A stretch of 17,676 nucleotides of DNA, from assembly GCA_900128585.1 (NCBI GenBank), contig LT642442.1, positions 1 to 17,676 on the forward strand. The letters run 5' to 3'. This DNA is from Stramenopiles sp. TOSAG23-3. Lineage: Eukaryota > Sar. The notes under the pieces are model-generated. The model saw only the letters and a program-made list of their open reading frames with translations, was not told where the DNA came from and searched no databases. Shown piece after piece: positions 16,321 to 17,676 of the stretch. Position 1 is the stretch's first letter, and each line of letters starts with the position of its first letter. Made by a program: the position numbers and the translations under genes.

Positions 16321-17166
16321 ATGAGGGAACAGTTGTTGCAGCGAACTGTGGCCCGGTTGACCAGCTACGCCGGGGTTGGTTTGCATAGTGGAAAGCCTGT
16401 CTCTCTCAAGATATATCCAGCGGATGTGGATACTGGGATTAAATTTGTGTCCCCTTCCGGTACCGTGACAGCAAATTACCGGAACGTTGTTGACACTACA
16501 TTATGCACTGTTCTAGGTTTGGGTAAATTTCGTTTGGCGATGGTTGAACACCTTTTGGCGGCGTTTTCAATATGCGATATACACAACGCAATAGTTTCAG
16601 TGTCTGCACAAGAGCTTCCAATATTGGATGGTAGTGCAGCACCTTACTGCAGTAATATTGCTGGAACAGAGTGCCAGCCACCAACACCATTGCGGAAAAT
16701 AAAAATACTGAAGCCTGTACAAGCAGTGCATGGCGATAGTTCGGCGTCACTTTTACCGTCGGAAGATGGTTTTTCAATCAGTGTGGACGTGGATTTTTCC
16801 CCAAAATTGCCGAGGCAGCGGTTGCGTTACTCGAAAGAAGAGTTTCTGGAGCACGTCTCTTCTGCTCGAACATTTACATTCGAGTCCTGGATCAGCGACA
16901 TGAGGGCGGCAGGGATGGCCCTAGGAGGTAGCTATGAAAATGCACTTGTCTTCGACGATAACGGCGACATTGTCAATCCTCCTGTGCGGTTTCCCGATGA
17001 ATGGGCAAGGCACAAATTGTTGGATTGCATTGGGGACTTGTCGTTGGTTGGTGCACCAATCGAAGGGCATTATGTTGCTCATAAGCCAGGGCACACGATC
17101 AATTTTCATTTGGTGAAACAAATCTTTGACAGTCCACCGAACACAGTAGCCATACTTGAGTCGTGA
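16321..17166 (+). CDS. lpxC: UDP-3-O-acyl-N-acetylglucosamine deacetylase (LpxC)
   Basis: A zinc hydrolase that removes the acetyl group from UDP-3-O-acyl-GlcNAc, the committed step of lipid A synthesis. Bacterial LpxC is about 305 residues; this is 281. It aligns from the first strand: GVGLHSGKPVSL near the N-terminus, VEHLLAAF with Glu76 and zinc ligand His77, SSARTFTFE, ALGGSYENALVFDD, RHKLLDCIGDL with zinc ligands His231 and Asp235, and KPGHTINF with the catalytic His258. All expected active-site residues are present. Plants and some algae keep lpx genes of bacterial origin, and the plant enzymes are mitochondrial. Here the ATG at 16321 begins directly at the catalytic domain, so no targeting peptide is visible. 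The frame is open back to 16273 through a GTG codon, but 16321 is the first ATG after the in-frame TAA. Other lpx genes are not in the window. Confidence 0.92.
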   Translation: MREQLLQRTVARLTSYAGVGLHSGKPVSLKIYPADVDTGIKFVSPSGTVTANYRNVVDTTLCTVLGLGKFRLAMVEHLLAAFSICDIHNAIVSVSAQELPILDGSAAPYCSNIAGTECQPPTPLRKIKILKPVQAVHGDSSASLLPSEDGFSISVDVDFSPKLPRQRLRYSKEEFLEHVSSARTFTFESWISDMRAAGMALGGSYENALVFDDNGDIVNPPVRFPDEWARHKLLDCIGDLSLVGAPIEGHYVAHKPGHTINFHLVKQIFDSPPNTVAILES

Positions 17167-17284
17167 TACAATATTTATAAATAATTCGTGTTAAGGGTTC
17201 TGGTGGTACTACGAGTTATTTATTATATATTAGAATTTAAAAAAAATTATATAGAGTTTGCTTTAAGACGACTCTTCTCATTTA

Positions 17285-17304
17285 TACTTGGTACCTACCA
17301 AGTA
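17285..17304. repeat. Inverted repeat, 9-bp arms
   Basis: TACTTGGTA - CC - TACCAAGTA: perfect 9-bp arms around two bases, 119 bp after the lpxC stop. The two-base spacer disfavours a hairpin and fits a dimer site or chance. It is followed by a poly-T run, but it is not a bacterial terminator in this setting. Confidence 0.5.
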
Positions 17305-17500
17305 AAAGAAGAATTTTTTTTTTCATTTCTTACACAGCACACGTTGCAGCTCGTTGTTTACGTTCTTTTATTTCATAGTTATTATATTTTCACAAATAAA
17401 CCTTTGCGTTTATTTTTGTTTATATGTTGGTTCCATATGATTATTATTTTTTACGTTTTTTTTTTTTTTAATGTTGCAGTAATTTTTTTAATTGTACCAC

Positions 17501-17676
17501 CGTAATTACCACCACAACTATTGTTTGTCGAGATCGATTTCTTTTGTTGACGTTTCGTATCATTTAAATTGTTTCAATTATACCATGGCCACCGCAATTG
17601 TCACCACCCTGTTCAGGGTTAGGTTTACCGCAACCGCAATTACCACCACCACCATTGTTTGTAGAGATCGATTCTT
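17501..17676. repeat. Diverged direct repeat reaching the window edge
   Basis: A 43-bp unit at 17501-17543 recurs as a 42-bp copy at 17635-17676 with about four substitutions and one deletion. Both start CG(T/C)AATTACCACCAC and end with a (T)GTxGAGATCGATT-type segment. A shorter related piece, ACCGCAATTGTCACCACC, lies at 17591-17608. The spacing of the two long copies is 134 bp. The second copy ends at the window edge, so more copies may follow. Confidence 0.65.

Larger units (their letters stand above)
17167..17676. other. AT-rich 3' flank of lpxC
   Basis: Poly-T and AT-rich DNA with no supported gene; an ORF at 17188-17505 is Phe/Leu/Ile-rich low complexity and begins at a TTG codon. It holds the inverted repeat at 17285-17304 and, in the last 180 bp, related copies of a CCACC/AATTACC-rich unit running to the window edge. 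Confidence 0.6.

Noticed and set aside
17188-17505. 105-codon ORF downstream of lpxC
   Set aside because: Begins at a TTG, is Phe/Leu/Ile-rich because of poly-T, and has no motif. Chance frame in AT-rich DNA.
17614-17627. Telomere-like CAGGGTTAGGTTTA
   Set aside because: Only one imperfect pass of TTTAGGG-like letters and no tandem array. Not evidence of a chromosome end.

Overview
This looks like nuclear DNA of a compact, intron-poor microbial eukaryote, probably an alga. Six long reading frames alternate with markedly AT-rich, low-complexity spacers. None of the six needs an intron, including one of 4.9 kb. The contents are eukaryotic: ER signal peptides, FYVE and HECT domains, and a two-pore channel. 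They also include a bacterial-type lipid A enzyme (LpxC), which is known from plants and algae. The assignment to an alga is inference from gene content; I cannot name the lineage.

Layout: (1) 1-496, TTC microsatellite and AT-rich leader. (2) 497-3685 (+), a CPA2-type cation/proton antiporter with a large secreted-side N-terminal region of three Ig-like domains. (3) 3798-5123 (-), an ER-lumenal tandem Canopy/saposin-like protein, convergent with the antiporter gene and 112 bp from it. (4) 5124-6489, a long spacer between divergent genes. (5) 6490-11406 (+), a 1638-residue multidomain protein: FYVE, FYVE, three IPT/TIG domains, FYVE, coiled coil, pseudokinase, HECT ubiquitin ligase. (6) 11955-12656 (+), a small protein with three Cys/His clusters (one CCCH-like) and a Tudor-like barrel. 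(7) 12884-15373 (-), a two-pore-channel (TPC1-like) cation channel. (8) 15374-16320, a spacer between divergent genes that contains a perfect 16-bp palindrome with a G-box core. (9) 16321-17166 (+), lpxC. (10) 17167-17676, AT-rich DNA with an inverted repeat and the start of a diverged direct repeat.

There is no operon-like logic and I see no single pathway joining the genes. A loose endomembrane theme runs through several of them: a FYVE (PI3P-binding) ubiquitin ligase, an antiporter with a dileucine sorting motif, a TPC-type vacuolar/endosomal channel and an ER folding-factor-like protein. That theme is inference only.

The strongest candidate for something undescribed is the FYVE/IPT/pseudokinase/HECT protein. 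Its ligase cysteine motif is intact, while its kinase-like domain has lost the catalytic loop. The Ig-like/CPA2 fusion, the duplicated Canopy protein with a variant ER-retrieval tail, and the unusual pore sequences of the TPC are next. Three reading frames are open upstream of their first ATG through GTG or TTG codons. I start these genes at the ATG (6490, 11955, 16321; for the channel, 15373 on the minus strand).
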